Shown: positions 53,079-63,405, counted from the first letter of the stretch. The stretch: DNA of 64,000 nucleotides from Hermatobates lingyangjiaoensis (GCA_026182355.1 JAPFBL010001928.1:7441501-7505500), one strand, 5' to 3'. Numbers and translations are program-made. Notes: generated by a model not told the origin, from the sequence alone.

Positions 53079-54905
53079 GGACAATTACTGGAGGTTAGCG
53101 GCCTTTGGGAACGATTAGCACGGGCTCCTGAAAGCTTGACCAGTGCTACATGACAAGTAGGAACTTTGTAACTTAAGAGGCAACGTGTTACAGCTTGAAC
53201 TCTAGTTAGCTGTTAGGCTGAGATTACGAGGTATATGAGATGATACTAGACAATTACAGGAGGTTAGCGGCCTTTGGGAACGATTAGCACGGGCTCCTGA
53301 AATCTTGACCAATGGAACAGGACAAGTAGGAACTTTGTAACTTAAGAGGCAACGTGTTACAGCTTGAACTCTAGTTAGCTGTTAGGCTGAGATTACGAGG
53401 TATATGAGATGATACTAGACAATTACAGGAGGTTAGCGGCCTTTGGGAACGATTAGCACGGGCTCCTGAAATCTTGACCAATGGAACATGACAAGTAGGA
53501 ACTTTGTAACTTAAGAGGCAACATGTTACAGCTTGAACTCTAGTTAGCTGTTAGGGTGAGATCACGAGGTATATGAGATGATACTAGACAATTACTGGAG
53601 GTTAGTGGCCTTTGGGAACGATTAGCACGGGCTCCTGAAATCTTGACCAATGGAACAGGACAAGTAGGAACTTTGTAACTTAAGAGGCAACGTGTTACAG
53701 CTTGAACTCTAGTTAGCTGTTAGGGTGAGATTACGAGGTATATGAGATGATACTAGACAATTACTGGAGGTTAGCGGCCTTTGGGAACGATTAGCACGGG
53801 CTCCTGAAATCTTGACCAATGGAACAGGACATTATGTAGGAACTTTGTAACTTAAGAGGCAACGTGTTACAGCTTGAACTCTGGTTGGCTGTTAGGCTGA
53901 GATTACGAGGTATATGAGATGATACTAGACAATTACTGGAGGTTAGCGGCCTTTGGGAACGATTAGCACGGGCTCCTGAAATCTTGACCAATGAACATGA
54001 CAAGTAGGAACTTTGTAACTTAAGAGGCAACGTGTTACAGCTTGAACTCTGGTTGGCTGTTAGGCTGAGATTACGAGGTATATGAGATGATACTAGACAA
54101 TTACTGGAGGTTAGCGGCCTTTGGGAACGATTAGCACGGGCTCCTGAAATCTTGACCAATGGAAGATGACAAGTAGGAACTTTGTAACTTAAGAGGCAAC
54201 GTGTTACAGCTTGAACTCTAGTTAGCTGTTAGGGTGAGATTACGAGGTATATGAGATGATACTAGACAATTACTGGAGGTTAGCGGCCTTTGGGAACGAT
54301 TAGCACGGGCTCCTGAAAGCTTGACCAGTGCTACATGACAAGTTTCATCTCTGTAGGAATTCTGTAACATAAGAGGCAACGTGTTACAGCTTGAACTCTG
54401 GTTGGCTGTTAGGGTGAGATTACGAGGTATATGAGATGATACTAGACAATTACTGGAGGTTAGCGGCCTTTGGGAACGATTAGCACGGGCTCCTGAAAGC
54501 TTGACTAGTGCTACATGACAAGTCTCATCTCTGTAGGAACTTTGTAACTTAAGAGGCAACGTGTTACAGCTTGAACTCTGGTTGGCTGTTAGGGTGAGAT
54601 TACGAGGTATATGAGATGATACTAGACAATTACTGGAGGTTAGCGGCCTTTGGGAACGATTAGCACGGGCTCCGGAAAGCTTGACCAATGGAAGATGACA
54701 AGTAGGAACTTTGTAACTTAAGAGGCAACGTGTTACAGCTTGAACTCTAGTTAGCTGTTAGGCTGAGATTACGAGGTATATGAGATGATACTAGACAATT
54801 ATTGGAGGTTAGCGGCCTTTGGGAACAATTAGCACGGGCTCCTGAAAGCTTGACCAATGGAACATGACAAGTCTCATCTCTGTAGGAACTCCGTAACATA
54901 AGAAG
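53079..54905. repeat. Satellite array, 169-bp and 180-bp units, about 11 copies
   Basis: 'ggaactttgtaacttaagag' starts units at 53,160, 53,329, 53,498, 53,667, 53,839, 54,007, 54,176, 54,356, 54,536, 54,705 and 54,885. Spacings are mostly 169 bp; units containing an extra 'tctcatctctg'-type insertion give 180 bp. Neighbouring units are nearly identical. Minus-strand open frames of 122 and 156 codons arise because the repeat lacks stops in one frame; the 169-bp period is not a multiple of three, so this is not a protein repeat. Confidence 0.93.
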
Positions 54906-55330
54906 TAAACATGTTTTCAGAACTCTATATAAGACGAAACCAGACAATTACCAGATATAACCGACCTCTCGAAATGATTGACGGAGACTAGTAACAGCTT
55001 AATCAATCACAACATGACAGATCTCACTTCAGTAGGACCTCAGTAACATAAGACGCTAACATGTTACAGCTTGAACTCTAACTCACTGTCAGGCTGGCAT
55101 TACAAGCTATATTAGACGAAACTAAACAATTACCATATATTAAAGCCTTTCAAAAGGATTAACTGACACTAATAACAGCTTAATCAACTGCAATATGACA
55201 AACCTCGCCTTTCCGACGAGGGAGGTTAGCACCTTTACAAACCTGTAAAAATGTTCATTAAGAAATATATTAAACGAAACTAGACAACCACTTAAAATAG
55301 GAGAGTTTCAGCTATGCTTGAGCTAGTAAT
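54906..55330. repeat. Decayed right edge of the satellite
   Basis: 'gacaattaccagatata', 'taacagcttaatcaa', 'atgacagatctcacttcagtagg' and 'acatgttacagcttgaactc' keep unit order at about 170-180-bp spacing with heavy substitution. Confidence 0.8.
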
Positions 55331-55379
55331 AGCTTGAGCTCTAAACAAGTTTTCTGCCACAAATAAATGATAAAATATC

Positions 55380-55680
55380 ACTAGGCTGATATCTATCTAC
55401 CTGACGACGATGCAGTCAAAATATAGTAGTGAATTGTTGTGATTACACTACTATAACAGTTCAACTGCATAGAACTGTACTAGCAACAGTTCGTTAGGAC
55501 AACTTATGAAATGATTAAGAATGTTCGAAACGGGTTGCCAGTTTTGACATAAAGCTCGTTTGTGTGGAGACGTAATTTTTGAAATTCCTTATTAATTTTG
55601 GTTCTAATTGAATACACGCATATTATTAGTACCACAGAGGTTTTGCATTAGTACCATGACTTTGTGAATCGTAGGTGTAG
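55380..55680. mobile_element. PLE fragments (families G and C)
   Basis: 'ctacctgacgacgatgcagtcaaaatatagtagtg' (family G/H-like core, CAAA) and, at 55,527-55,600, 'gttcgaaacgggttg..gtgtggagacgtaatttttg' (family C 3' half as at 43.0 kb). Confidence 0.5.
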
Positions 55681-55796
55681 ACGAGACATGGGCAACATTT
55701 TGTGAACTGTGGGCCGCATTATATAATTTCCAAAAGACCGCAGGCCGCATGGTAATTCCTGAGCTATGTCGATGCATACAGCTTATATGTATAATG

Positions 55797-55854
<58 letters not shown>

Positions 55855-55855
<1 letters not shown>

Positions 55856-56155
55856 CAATATAAACAAAGAAACATAGAGAAATCAGAAGAACACACTTAC
55901 AGTCTCTAATTTTCGGTTTGAACCGTCTTCAGGAGAGATAAGAGAGGGAAACCAAGCGCACTGGATCAGAGACGGTTGGTCTCCAACCGTCTCTGATCCA
56001 GTGCGCTTGGTTTCCCTCTCTTAACTCTCCTGAAGACGGTTCAAACCGAAAATTAGAGACTGTAAGTGTGTTCTTCTGATTTCTCTATGTTTCTTTGTTT
56101 ATATTGAACTATATTTGTCCGCTTTGGATCGTATTTCCAACGAAAAAAAGTGTAT
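55855..56155. mobile_element. PLE family A complete fold-back, both cores intact
   Basis: A near-perfect palindrome. Minus core 55,936-55,903 and plus core 56,026-56,059, each TCTC, CTGAAGA, C, GGTT-(CA/..)-AACC, GAA, AATT, A, GAGA, followed outward by GTAAGT. The right arm is longer (tail 'gtccgctttggatcgtattt'). Flanked by (TA)n. Confidence 0.87.
56026..56059 (+). ncRNA. Hammerhead-ribozyme-like motif (family A)
   Basis: Stem I TCTC/GAGA, CTGAAGA, extra C, stem II GGTT-CA-AACC with a two-base loop, GAA, AATT, A. The mirror copy on the minus strand (55,936-55,903) is equally intact. Other family A copies carry core changes (for example 59,272: CTGAATA). Confidence 0.55.
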
Positions 56156-56167
56156 ATATATATATAT

Positions 56168-56285
56168 ATTTATATGAACGTATAAGCCACAAGGAAAAGT
56201 AAAAAAAACACAGAAAATATGCTCTAACATGTTTTTTTTTACTTTTTTTTTTTTACTTTTCCTTGTGGCTTATACGTTCATTAGT
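56168..56285. mobile_element. Fold-back with 'gaacgtataagccacaagga' arms
   Basis: 'atgaacgtataagccacaag' (56,172 on) and its inverted copy 'cttgtggcttatacgttcat' (to about 56,281), with A/T-rich loop. Bounded by TA tracts. No ribozyme-like core. Family unknown. Confidence 0.55.
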
Positions 56286-56319
56286 TTCATCACGTGTTTA
56301 TTGTGATTATATAGTATAG

Positions 56320-56372
<53 letters not shown>

Positions 56373-56639
56373 GAAATACATACTATATATATATATATAC
56401 ATATAAATACATATACATATATAAATATTATTATTATAATTATTATTATTATTATTAATTTTCTTAATCTATTTTTTCTCTATTAGTCCAGTAATACCGT
56501 TGACCTTTCAACTCTTTTATTCTAATCGCTTGTTTCTTATTCATTATTGACCTTTGACCTTCTCTTTATATTAACCTGTACTATCCTTTTAATCTATTTA
56601 TAGCAATGACTAAGCATGAGTCATCGATTTTAATTTAAC

Positions 56640-56800
56640 ATGTCACTTGGCCAACTCCTTTTCCAGTTGAACCCTGTTAGCAGGTGGTTAGTTCCTAGGA
56701 TCGAATCTATCAATCTTAAGATCGTGAATGCCGAGACTGCGGTTAATTCTAATGAGACCTGTTTTAAAAGGGGATCTGCTGCCTATTTATACCAATATAT
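56640..56800 (+). pseudogene. PLE N-terminal fragment of a different lineage
   Basis: The frame reads MSLGQLLFQLNPVSRWLVPR, ...KIVNAETAVNSNETCFKRG, and then after a one-base shift DLLPIYTNI before TATA. NxTCxxxxxLLPxYTNI is the same PLE block as in families D and 23.0 kb, here with LLPIYTNI. It is part of the insertion inside the hAT MITE. Homology is inferred from this short block only. Confidence 0.5.
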
Positions 56801-57194
56801 AGAAATACATACTGTGCGTTATATTAATGTGTCAATGATTATTTAACTTCTTATTGTTCTTATAATCAAAATTATTATTCATTTCATAATTGCATTATGG
56901 TAAACAATTATAACAACACAATCTCAAAAAGATGAGTGCATCATATGAGACAAAAAAACTAAAACATTTATTGCTATAGAGCTTTGTCTCTCTCTCTCTC
57001 TCTCTCTCGTTCTCTCTCTCTCTAATGTTATAATTTTCTTCCAAAAGTCTCAGTGAGCTTTTGTTAATAAAGAAAAAGCAAAAGAATTTTTAATATTTAG
57101 ATAGAATTCCAGACAATCTTCGAGGGCCGCATAAAACACGTGTTGGGCCGCGTGTGGCCCCTGGGCCGCAGGTTGCCCATGCCTGGTGTAAACG

Positions 57195-57600
57195 TCCGAC
57201 TAGTTTTGTGCGTAGTACTTCATCTTCACATAGGAATCTAGTCCTACAGTTTCACATGTCGACAACAAAGATTCACAAAGTGTAAAGTATTTGTATTATA
57301 TTATGACGAATTATAATTGTTTGTTTCTTAAGAGCTGAACTTAATAAGTTTTTAAACAAGTAATTTCTTGTTTTACCAAAATAACGAAGTTCGTTTTTCT
57401 TTTGACTACCAATTATGATAGTCGTTGACTATTACATTTAATTACTCATTATATTGGCTAAATTACTAAATAAATAATAACATCTATCAGATTCATAAAG
57501 TAACAAATTGTACGAATTTCATCTTCGAGTAATTTCAAATACTACTAAAAAAAAGAAGCTTACTGTACATTATTGTCTCATCTCTTATATTTACTCTACC
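57195..57600. other. Unannotated DNA
   Basis: No supported feature. Confidence 0.4.
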
Positions 57601-57604
57601 ATAA

Positions 57605-58095
57605 AAATATAGTTTCAAGTTTTTAAGTACAGATGATGTGGTGCTGATGATGAAAACAGTATTAACATATGGGTTACACTTTTGATATCTAGATCACCGC
57701 TGAAGATGGAAGCCTATTAGCGTAATAAAAATATATTTCAAGTCCTTCTGAACAGATGTTGTAACTTGTTAATGATGAAAACAGCATTAACATATGGGTT
57801 ACTCTTTCGATATCTAGATCACCGCTGAAGATGAAAGCCTATTAGCGTAATAAAAATATATTTCAAGTCCTTCTGAACAGATGTTGTGACTTGCTAATGA
57901 TGAAAATAGCATTAACATATGGGTTACACTTTTGATATCGAGATCACCGCTGAAGATGGAAGCCTATTAGCGTAATAAAAATATATTTCAAGTCCTTCTG
58001 AACAGATGTTGTGACTTGCTAATGATGAAAACAGCATTAACATATGGGTTACTCTTTCGATATCTAGATCACCGCTGAAGATGAAAGCCCATTAG
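57605..58095. repeat. 125-bp minisatellite, about four units
   Basis: 'attaacatatgggttac' begins at 57,661, 57,786, 57,911 and 58,036, an exact 125-bp spacing. Each unit contains 'tagatcaccgctgaagatg' and 'cctattagcgtaataaaaat'. Units alternate between 'acttttgat' and 'tctttcgat', so a 250-bp higher-order unit is likely. Confidence 0.92.
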
Positions 58096-58099
58096 TGCG

Positions 58100-59050
58100 G
58101 AGGTCAGAAAAAAAAAACAAACAAGAAAAAATAACCTTTATTTTACAAAAATTTTCACAAAATTCCAGAGTCTATTGTTTCCGTCCTACATTTAGTAATA
58201 GCACAAAACTATGGATTAGTATTCAATTCAACTTTCACCACTTAAATTCTCATTAGAAATTACAAAATCAAAAAACCTATCAGTAAGAACAGTTTTCCTG
58301 GGAAAATCCTATATAATATTTGAAATTCTATTTGTATTTCCATTTTTTATGGATTATTTTCTAAGCATTACTAATTTCTTTCACACATTTCATAATTGGG
58401 ACACTCACATGGGAAGTATGGTAGTGTACAAGGAAATGAAGGAACTACGTGTTTCCTTTTTCAATGAGATTTTCGTATGTAATGACCTAGAGAAACACTT
58501 TTTCTTCAAATTTGCCTAAAATGAAATAGAAAAATTTAAATTTGATTAATATCAAGTTTAAATATTAATAATGCGTAAATATTTGGTTAATATTTAGACA
58601 AGGGCCCACTGCCATCTTTCCATATTAAGTGTTCAGTTACAATATAATATATATATATATATATGTATATATATTACATAAAATATATATTCTATTAATA
58701 ATAAATTAATATATAATATAGTAATTTTATTATGTATAACACCTATCTTTCAGAGACAGTTACGATACTAACAGTAAATCAATACTCAGACGCAATGACA
58801 GGCGCGTCATTGTCCTGTCCTTATCCTGAATATTAACCAAATATTGTTGTTATTCAATATTAGGCTGCCCTAAATATAAGATAGGGTAATAGAAAGAAGA
58901 ACATAAAAAAGAGTAAATAAAAAATCATTTTTATATTGAACAATAACTTACAGAACCTCTGAATTATTTGCTGGAACTCTAGAGTTCTATGTACACATTT
59001 GAGAAATTATATATGCCGAAAAAACAACATGCTATGATTAACAACTATGT
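58100..59050. other. AT-rich DNA, no recognised feature
   Basis: Nothing supported beyond a TA-rich stretch at 58,645-58,735. Confidence 0.45.
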
Positions 59051-59061
59051 TTAAAATTGAA

Positions 59062-59355
59062 AGGTTTTAAATAAAAACCGAAACGTTGACAATGAGAGTT
59101 TAATTTGAACCTGAAGAACTGACCGAGTCCTGATAAACTTTAGTTATAATATATATATATATACTTTTTCGTTGGAAATACGATCCAAAACGGACAAATA
59201 TAGTTCAATATAGACAAAGAAATGGTCTCCAACCGTCTCTGAACCAGTGCGCTTGGTTTCCCTCTCTTATCTCTCCTGAATACGGTTCAAACCGAAAATT
59301 AGAGACTGTAAGTGTGTTCTTTTGATTTCTCTATGTTTCTTTGTCTATATTGAAC
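59062..59355 (+). mobile_element. PLE family F arm followed by family A fold-back (left core deleted)
   Basis: 59,062-59,147: GGTTTT-AAATAA-AAACC, GAA, ACGT, T, then 'aacctgaagaactgaccgag'. 59,160-59,355: family A left tail ('cgttggaaatacgatcc..aaagaaa'), then the right arm with core 59,272-59,305, in which G8 is T (CTGAATA). GTAAGT follows. TA tracts bound and separate them. Confidence 0.75.
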
Positions 59356-59579
59356 TATATATATATATATATATTATTATTATTATATATATGTATATAT
59401 TCTATAGTATCTCGTCATTTGAGTATACCTTAGCGTTCAATTTATTGTAGTAATGTAATATACAAATTTTTTTCATTTCTATAGACTCCATTTTCTAAAA
59501 CAGAAGTTGTTCCGTTTTAGTATGCTAATATCTGATTTTTCCATTTTTTTTTCAGTTTCTCAATTTTTCTTTTGAAGGA

Positions 59580-59662
59580 TTGTGAAAAAGATTTTGATTA
59601 AAAATGGAAACGTAGACATGTTGAGTTTAATTTGAAGTTGGAGAAACTGATCGAATTGTAAT
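59580..59662 (+). mobile_element. PLE family F remnant
   Basis: 'gaaaaagattttgattaaaaatggaaacgtagac', 'gagtttaatttgaag', 'gagaaactgatcgaattg': the family F right arm, degraded. Confidence 0.5.
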
Positions 59663-59669
59663 ACAACTG

Positions 59670-60037
59670 CTTGCTCTCTTTCTCTCTCTCCTTCTCCCTT
59701 TCTCTCTCACTCCCCCTCTATCTCTCCACCCTCTCTCTCTCACTCCCTCTCTATCTCTCCACTCTCTCTCTATCTCTCCACTCTCTCGCTGTCTATCTGT
59801 CTCTCTCTCCCCCTCTCTCCCCCTCTTCCCCCTCTCTCTCCACCATACTCACTCACTCTCTCTCACTCCCTCTCTATCTCTCCACCCTCTCTCTCTCTTT
59901 CCTTCTCGCTGTCTATCTGTCTCTCTCTCTCCCCCTCACTTCTCTCTCTCTCTCACTCCCTCTCTATCTCTCCACCCTCTCTTTCTCTTTCTCTCTCGCT
60001 GTCTATCTGTCTCTCTCTTCCCCCCTCTCTCTCCCCC

Positions 60038-60100
<63 letters not shown>
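59670..60100. repeat. Polypyrimidine array ending in (CT)n
   Basis: The phrases 'ctctctatctctccaccctc', 'tctcgctgtctatctgtctc' recur about every 110 bp, ending in pure CT (60,042-60,096). Ser/Leu and Arg/Glu open frames are artefacts. Confidence 0.9.
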
Positions 60101-60104
<4 letters not shown>

Positions 60105-60819
60105 AATATTGATATTAGAGTGAGTGAGATAAAAGTTTAATGTAGAATAGAAGCAATGATTGTAAATGCGATATAGAAAGCCTACGAGTGTGGTGTTTGA
60201 TCTCAAGTGTTTAGTGGGGCATTTCAAGTTTGACGCGATTTCTGCAGATGAACAGTCCTTGTTTTACTGTCAAGACGCCTTGTAGGCGGAGATAGAGTCG
60301 ATGAGTGACGGTTATGCTGCTTCTGATTGAACGCGTCGCCGATTACGCAACACCAAGCCATTTATCTGCCCACTTGCTCAAGACTTGTTCTATTTCATCT
60401 ATAAAGGCTGCCAGCTTTGCCATTCTTCCTTTCTTTCATTGTCTGTATCTCTGACGACATGACTCTCTATTACTTCCCTCCCCCTCCCACTTAAGCTTCC
60501 TTCAATACCCTACATAGTTGGGTTTTATAGTTTACTGACTTTAAGGAAGGTTGATTTCTTTATATCAAATGCAGTTAACAAAACCAGTATTTTCATAGAG
60601 GTAAGTTAACGACATTTTGTGGTATTATTACCAACCCTGATGGTTATGCAATCTTCATTCTATCTCCTCTATTCCTGTTTGTATCTGAAGTGTCTAATCT
60701 TTACTTATAACCATCTGTTCAAAGAATCAACGTTAAACCACTCCTCTTATCAGCCTTACATACTCTACAGTCACCGTATTCTTCTATAATAAAGTTACAG
60801 CCTTGACCTGTTGCTTTAT
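60105..60819. other. Unannotated DNA
   Basis: 60,240-60,490 has balanced composition but no open frame or element end that I can support. Confidence 0.4.
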
Positions 60820-60830
60820 TTGTATCTGTA

Positions 60831-61037
60831 CGATCAAACCACAATATGAAATGGGAAAACAAAACTAAGATCTTTCAACCGTAACAAGCGTTGTTCGTCA
60901 GAATCAAAAACCCAACTGTTAGATCAGTTGGGTTTTTTGACTCTGACGAACAACGCTTGTTACGGTTGAAAGATCTTAGTCTTGTTTTCCCATTTCATAT
61001 TGTGGTTTTGATCATTGATTGTTATTTCACGTGTTTA
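60831..61037. mobile_element. PLE family B fold-back with 11-bp target duplication
   Basis: TTGTATCTGTA at 60,820-60,830 and 61,038-61,048. Minus core 60,905-60,873; plus core 60,939-60,981. In both arms the stem II side is changed (AACG/CG(G)TT), which keeps part of the pairing. The left arm ends at 'gatcaaacc', the right extends to 'cacgtgttta'. Confidence 0.87.
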
Positions 61038-61124
61038 TTGTATCTGTATCTATTCACCTAGCAGAAGGCAACCCTTCAGGCTGCAATGGCAGTCCCACAA
61101 GGGAATACATATAGGCAGAACATT

Positions 61125-61226
61125 GGGCCCTTTGTGATACCACACAATGAACATTGATTATTCTGCATTAGTCGTCCTAAATTTTGCCTAACTCTAGTGT
61201 ATTTAAAGTAAAGATCTTTAACAGGT
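61125..61226 (-). mobile_element. tRNA-derived SINE, 3' body fragment
   Basis: 'ttgtgataccacacaatgaa', 'gtcctaaattttgcctaact', 'gatctttaacaggtgacc' correspond to the 3' half of the 33,963-34,220 copy. Confidence 0.65.
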
Positions 61227-61260
61227 GACCCAAAATATGAAAATCTATAATATAATATAG

Positions 61261-61463
61261 TCAATGATTAAACCACAATAAGAATGGGAAAACAAGACTA
61301 AGATCTTTCAACCGTAACAAGCGGTCTTCGTCAGAGTCAGTTGGGTTTTTGACTCTGACGAAGACCGCTTGTTACGGTTGAAAGATCTTAGTCTTGTTTT
61401 CCCATTCTTATTGTGGTTTAATCATTGATTGTTGTTTCACGTGTTTATGTGAAATCTTTTTAT
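61261..61463. mobile_element. PLE family B fold-back, best preserved, with 13-bp target duplication
   Basis: TAATATAATATAG at 61,248-61,260 and 61,464-61,476. Arms are essentially perfect inverted copies about a short centre. Minus core 61,338-61,296 and plus core 61,351-61,393. Outside each core come 'ttgttttcccattcttattg', 'tggtttaatcattgattg' and, on the right only, the extra tail to 'gtttatgtgaaatcttttt'. No coding capacity. Confidence 0.9.
61351..61393 (+). ncRNA. Hammerhead-ribozyme-like motif (family B)
   Basis: Stem I GACT/AGTC (4 bp), CTGACGA, one extra A, stem II GACCG-CTTGTTA-CGGTT (5 bp, one G-U), GAA, palindromic AGATCT in the place of stem III, T as the base before the expected cleavage point. 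All conserved core bases of a type I hammerhead are present, apart from the additional base between A9 and stem II. Activity is not established. Confidence 0.6.
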
Positions 61464-61473
61464 TAATATAATA

Positions 61474-61775
61474 TAGACATTTCAAAAATAAACTGCAACT
61501 TTTTAATAATCCAATAAAAACTAATAAACTTTTAAATAATTGAAATAATGTAATTACAATGTAATAAAGAAACTTTAAATCATGCCATTGAAGAAACAAT
61601 AATGGAATTACTATTTTTTAAAAATATTATCCTTTAGATAGTGTTTATCCTTTAGACTATCCTTTAGTCTTAGTGTTCAAATTCATTATTGAAATCTGTG
61701 GTTAAGATTAGTCATTGATATCGCTGCGAAGGTGACATCCTGCCAACTATCCTCTTCGACTGACTAAGACCTAGT
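61474..61775 (+). repeat. Direct repeat copy 1 (partner at 62,383-62,660)
   Basis: 'acatttcaaaaataaactgc', 'actaataaacttttaaataa', 'agattagtcattgat', 'cgactgactaagacct' correspond in order to 62,383-62,660. Divergence is substantial, with indels in the A/T runs. Confidence 0.7.
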
Positions 61776-61947
61776 GAGTACCTGACATCGTAGAGGCTCG
61801 GGACCGAAGGCTTTACGTCCTCTTTGAGAGACGACGTGTTCAGATTTATTCACCTCCTATGTGAATAAATTCAGGGCTAGAGTGAGTATTGAACCCTGGA
61901 CCCACCAGTTCAGAGGCGAGCACGTTAACCACCTAGCTAACCTAATT
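61773..61947 (-). mobile_element. tRNA-derived SINE, nearly complete head and body
   Basis: On the minus strand: 'ttaggttagctaggtggtta' (A box), '..actggtgggtccagggttca' (B box part), 'ctgaatttattcacatagga', 'cacgtcgtctctcaaagagg' and 'gcctctacgatgtcaggtac'. Inserted at the end of the direct repeat copy. Confidence 0.78.
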
Positions 61948-62084
61948 AGGTAATACCTAATTCTCCTAGTATTTTGTAGGCAGCTCCCTATACACTCGGA
62001 TATTTTGCAACTACATGAAACAGAATATATACAAATTTATGGAAGATATGCATATTATTATTATTACCACTGAGGTTAGTATGA

Positions 62085-62205
62085 TTTATATTATTAATAT
62101 GGCAAATCGTCATACCTCGTACGATGATGAAGGAGTCGTTGGAGCGCTTTCGGACGACTCCAAGATCATCGTACGAGGTATTACCGTTTGCCATATTAAT
62201 AATGT
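62085..62205. repeat. Long palindrome, about 50-bp arms
   Basis: 'aatatggcaaa(t)cgtcatacctcgtacgatgat' on the left and its inverted copy 'atcatcgtacgaggtattaccgtttgccatatt' on the right, with inner 'ggagtcgt'/'acgactcc'. No GAAA or CTGANGA core, and not next to (TA)n, so it differs from the PLE fold-backs. Confidence 0.75.
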
Positions 62206-62382
62206 AAATTTATGGTAGACAGTAAATATTTCCATACTGACGCCCATACTATAACTCTATACACTAACTATGTCACCACAATATGAAAAGAAAAATAAAA
62301 AAGGTTTAAAAGACTTGTACTGACATTCAAGGGATTTTATGACTGTGTTATATAACAGATGATCCGAAAAAATATTTATATA

Positions 62383-62660
62383 GAAACTTCAAAAATAAAC
62401 TGGAACTTTTTAACAATCTAAAAAAAAACTAATAAACTTTTAAGTAATTGAAATAAAGTAATTAAAATTTAATAAATAAAGTAATTGAAACTTTAAAAAA
62501 TTTAATTTAAGAAAAATGATATAATTGTTTGCTTTTTTAAAAATTACGACTTTTAGATGGTGTCTTAGTGTTGAAATTTATTATTGGAATCTGTAGTTGA
62601 GATTCGTCATTGTCATCCCGCCACCTGTTCTCTTCATTTGACCAAGACCTCGTTGAGGTC
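62383..62660 (+). repeat. Direct repeat copy 2
   Basis: See the 61,474 copy. After it come several small palindromes ('accatcatcaagtgatgatgg'). Confidence 0.7.
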
Positions 62661-63405
62661 ACCATCATCAAGTGATGATGGAATGATGAGGTCTATTTTT
62701 TTTTATATTAATGCTCTTATACCTCTGTTCTATAGACCTCTCTTTAACAGGTTTCGGATGCAATGGACATAATCTGGAGCTTTAGATTCGTCCGAATCAA
62801 CCAGATGAGGTTCTATGTTTCCGCAGTTGACCTCCAGATGACCTATGATTGCTTTGTTTACAGCTGTTCAGCCCGCTTTTTTTTGCGACTTTTTTATCCT
62901 GTTTTATGTGTTGTTTGTGAAATATTCTACTTTTTTTTTTAATCATGGCAGCTTTTGAAATACAGTAGAATCGGAAGAGAATTTTGGTTTGCCGAAATAT
63001 TTTATTTCGAGATATAAGCGTATATATATATATATATTTTTAAATATATCTAAACTAAATACTTAACAATCCACTCCCCTGACATCCTTTTCTACCCACT
63101 TTAACCTGGATTCCTACTTACGCATCTAAACTTAGCACCAATCCTTGTCTTACCGGTTCATCTAGTATAATAACCCTCGCAACTCAAATCACCGTTGCTT
63201 GTTCATCAACAGTAGCCGATTTAGCACTCCTGATGGCATCCCAGATAAAGCTGACTCCTTTAAAGATAGCGGTAATCAAACCATGAAAGGCGGTTACTCA
63301 TTCGAGCATACTAAGTGATCATTCTAAGCCATGGGTGCTCAATACTTAAAATCGCCATCTACCAGTCTGTCACCCATCTATTATTGGTAGATCTCATGAC
63401 ATTAA
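62661..63405. other. Unannotated DNA
   Basis: 63,060-63,400 is less AT-rich, but no open frame or element end is supported. Confidence 0.4.

Larger units (their letters stand above)
55683..57185. mobile_element. hAT-type MITE, copy 2 with about 1 kb of nested insertions
   Basis: The left end GAGACATGGGCAAC (two changes) and right end GTTGCCCATGCCTG are flanked by GTGTAGAC (55,675-55,682) and GTGTAAAC (57,186-57,193), an 8-bp duplication with one mismatch. Comparison with 50,284-50,780 shows that about 55,810-56,797 is inserted at the middle 'tatttctatata'. Confidence 0.87.

Noticed and set aside
53791..54688. Minus-strand open frames of 122 and 156 codons with repeated peptide blocks
   Set aside because: They lie in the 169/180-bp satellite; the 169-bp period changes frame each unit and the repeats are identical at DNA level, so the frames are by-products.
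57605..58095. CRISPR-like array
   Set aside because: The whole 125-bp unit is repeated with no variable spacers, and the window is eukaryotic.
59671..60227. 150-codon Ser/Leu frame and the opposite Arg/Glu frame
   Set aside because: Low-complexity translation of CT/GA repeats.
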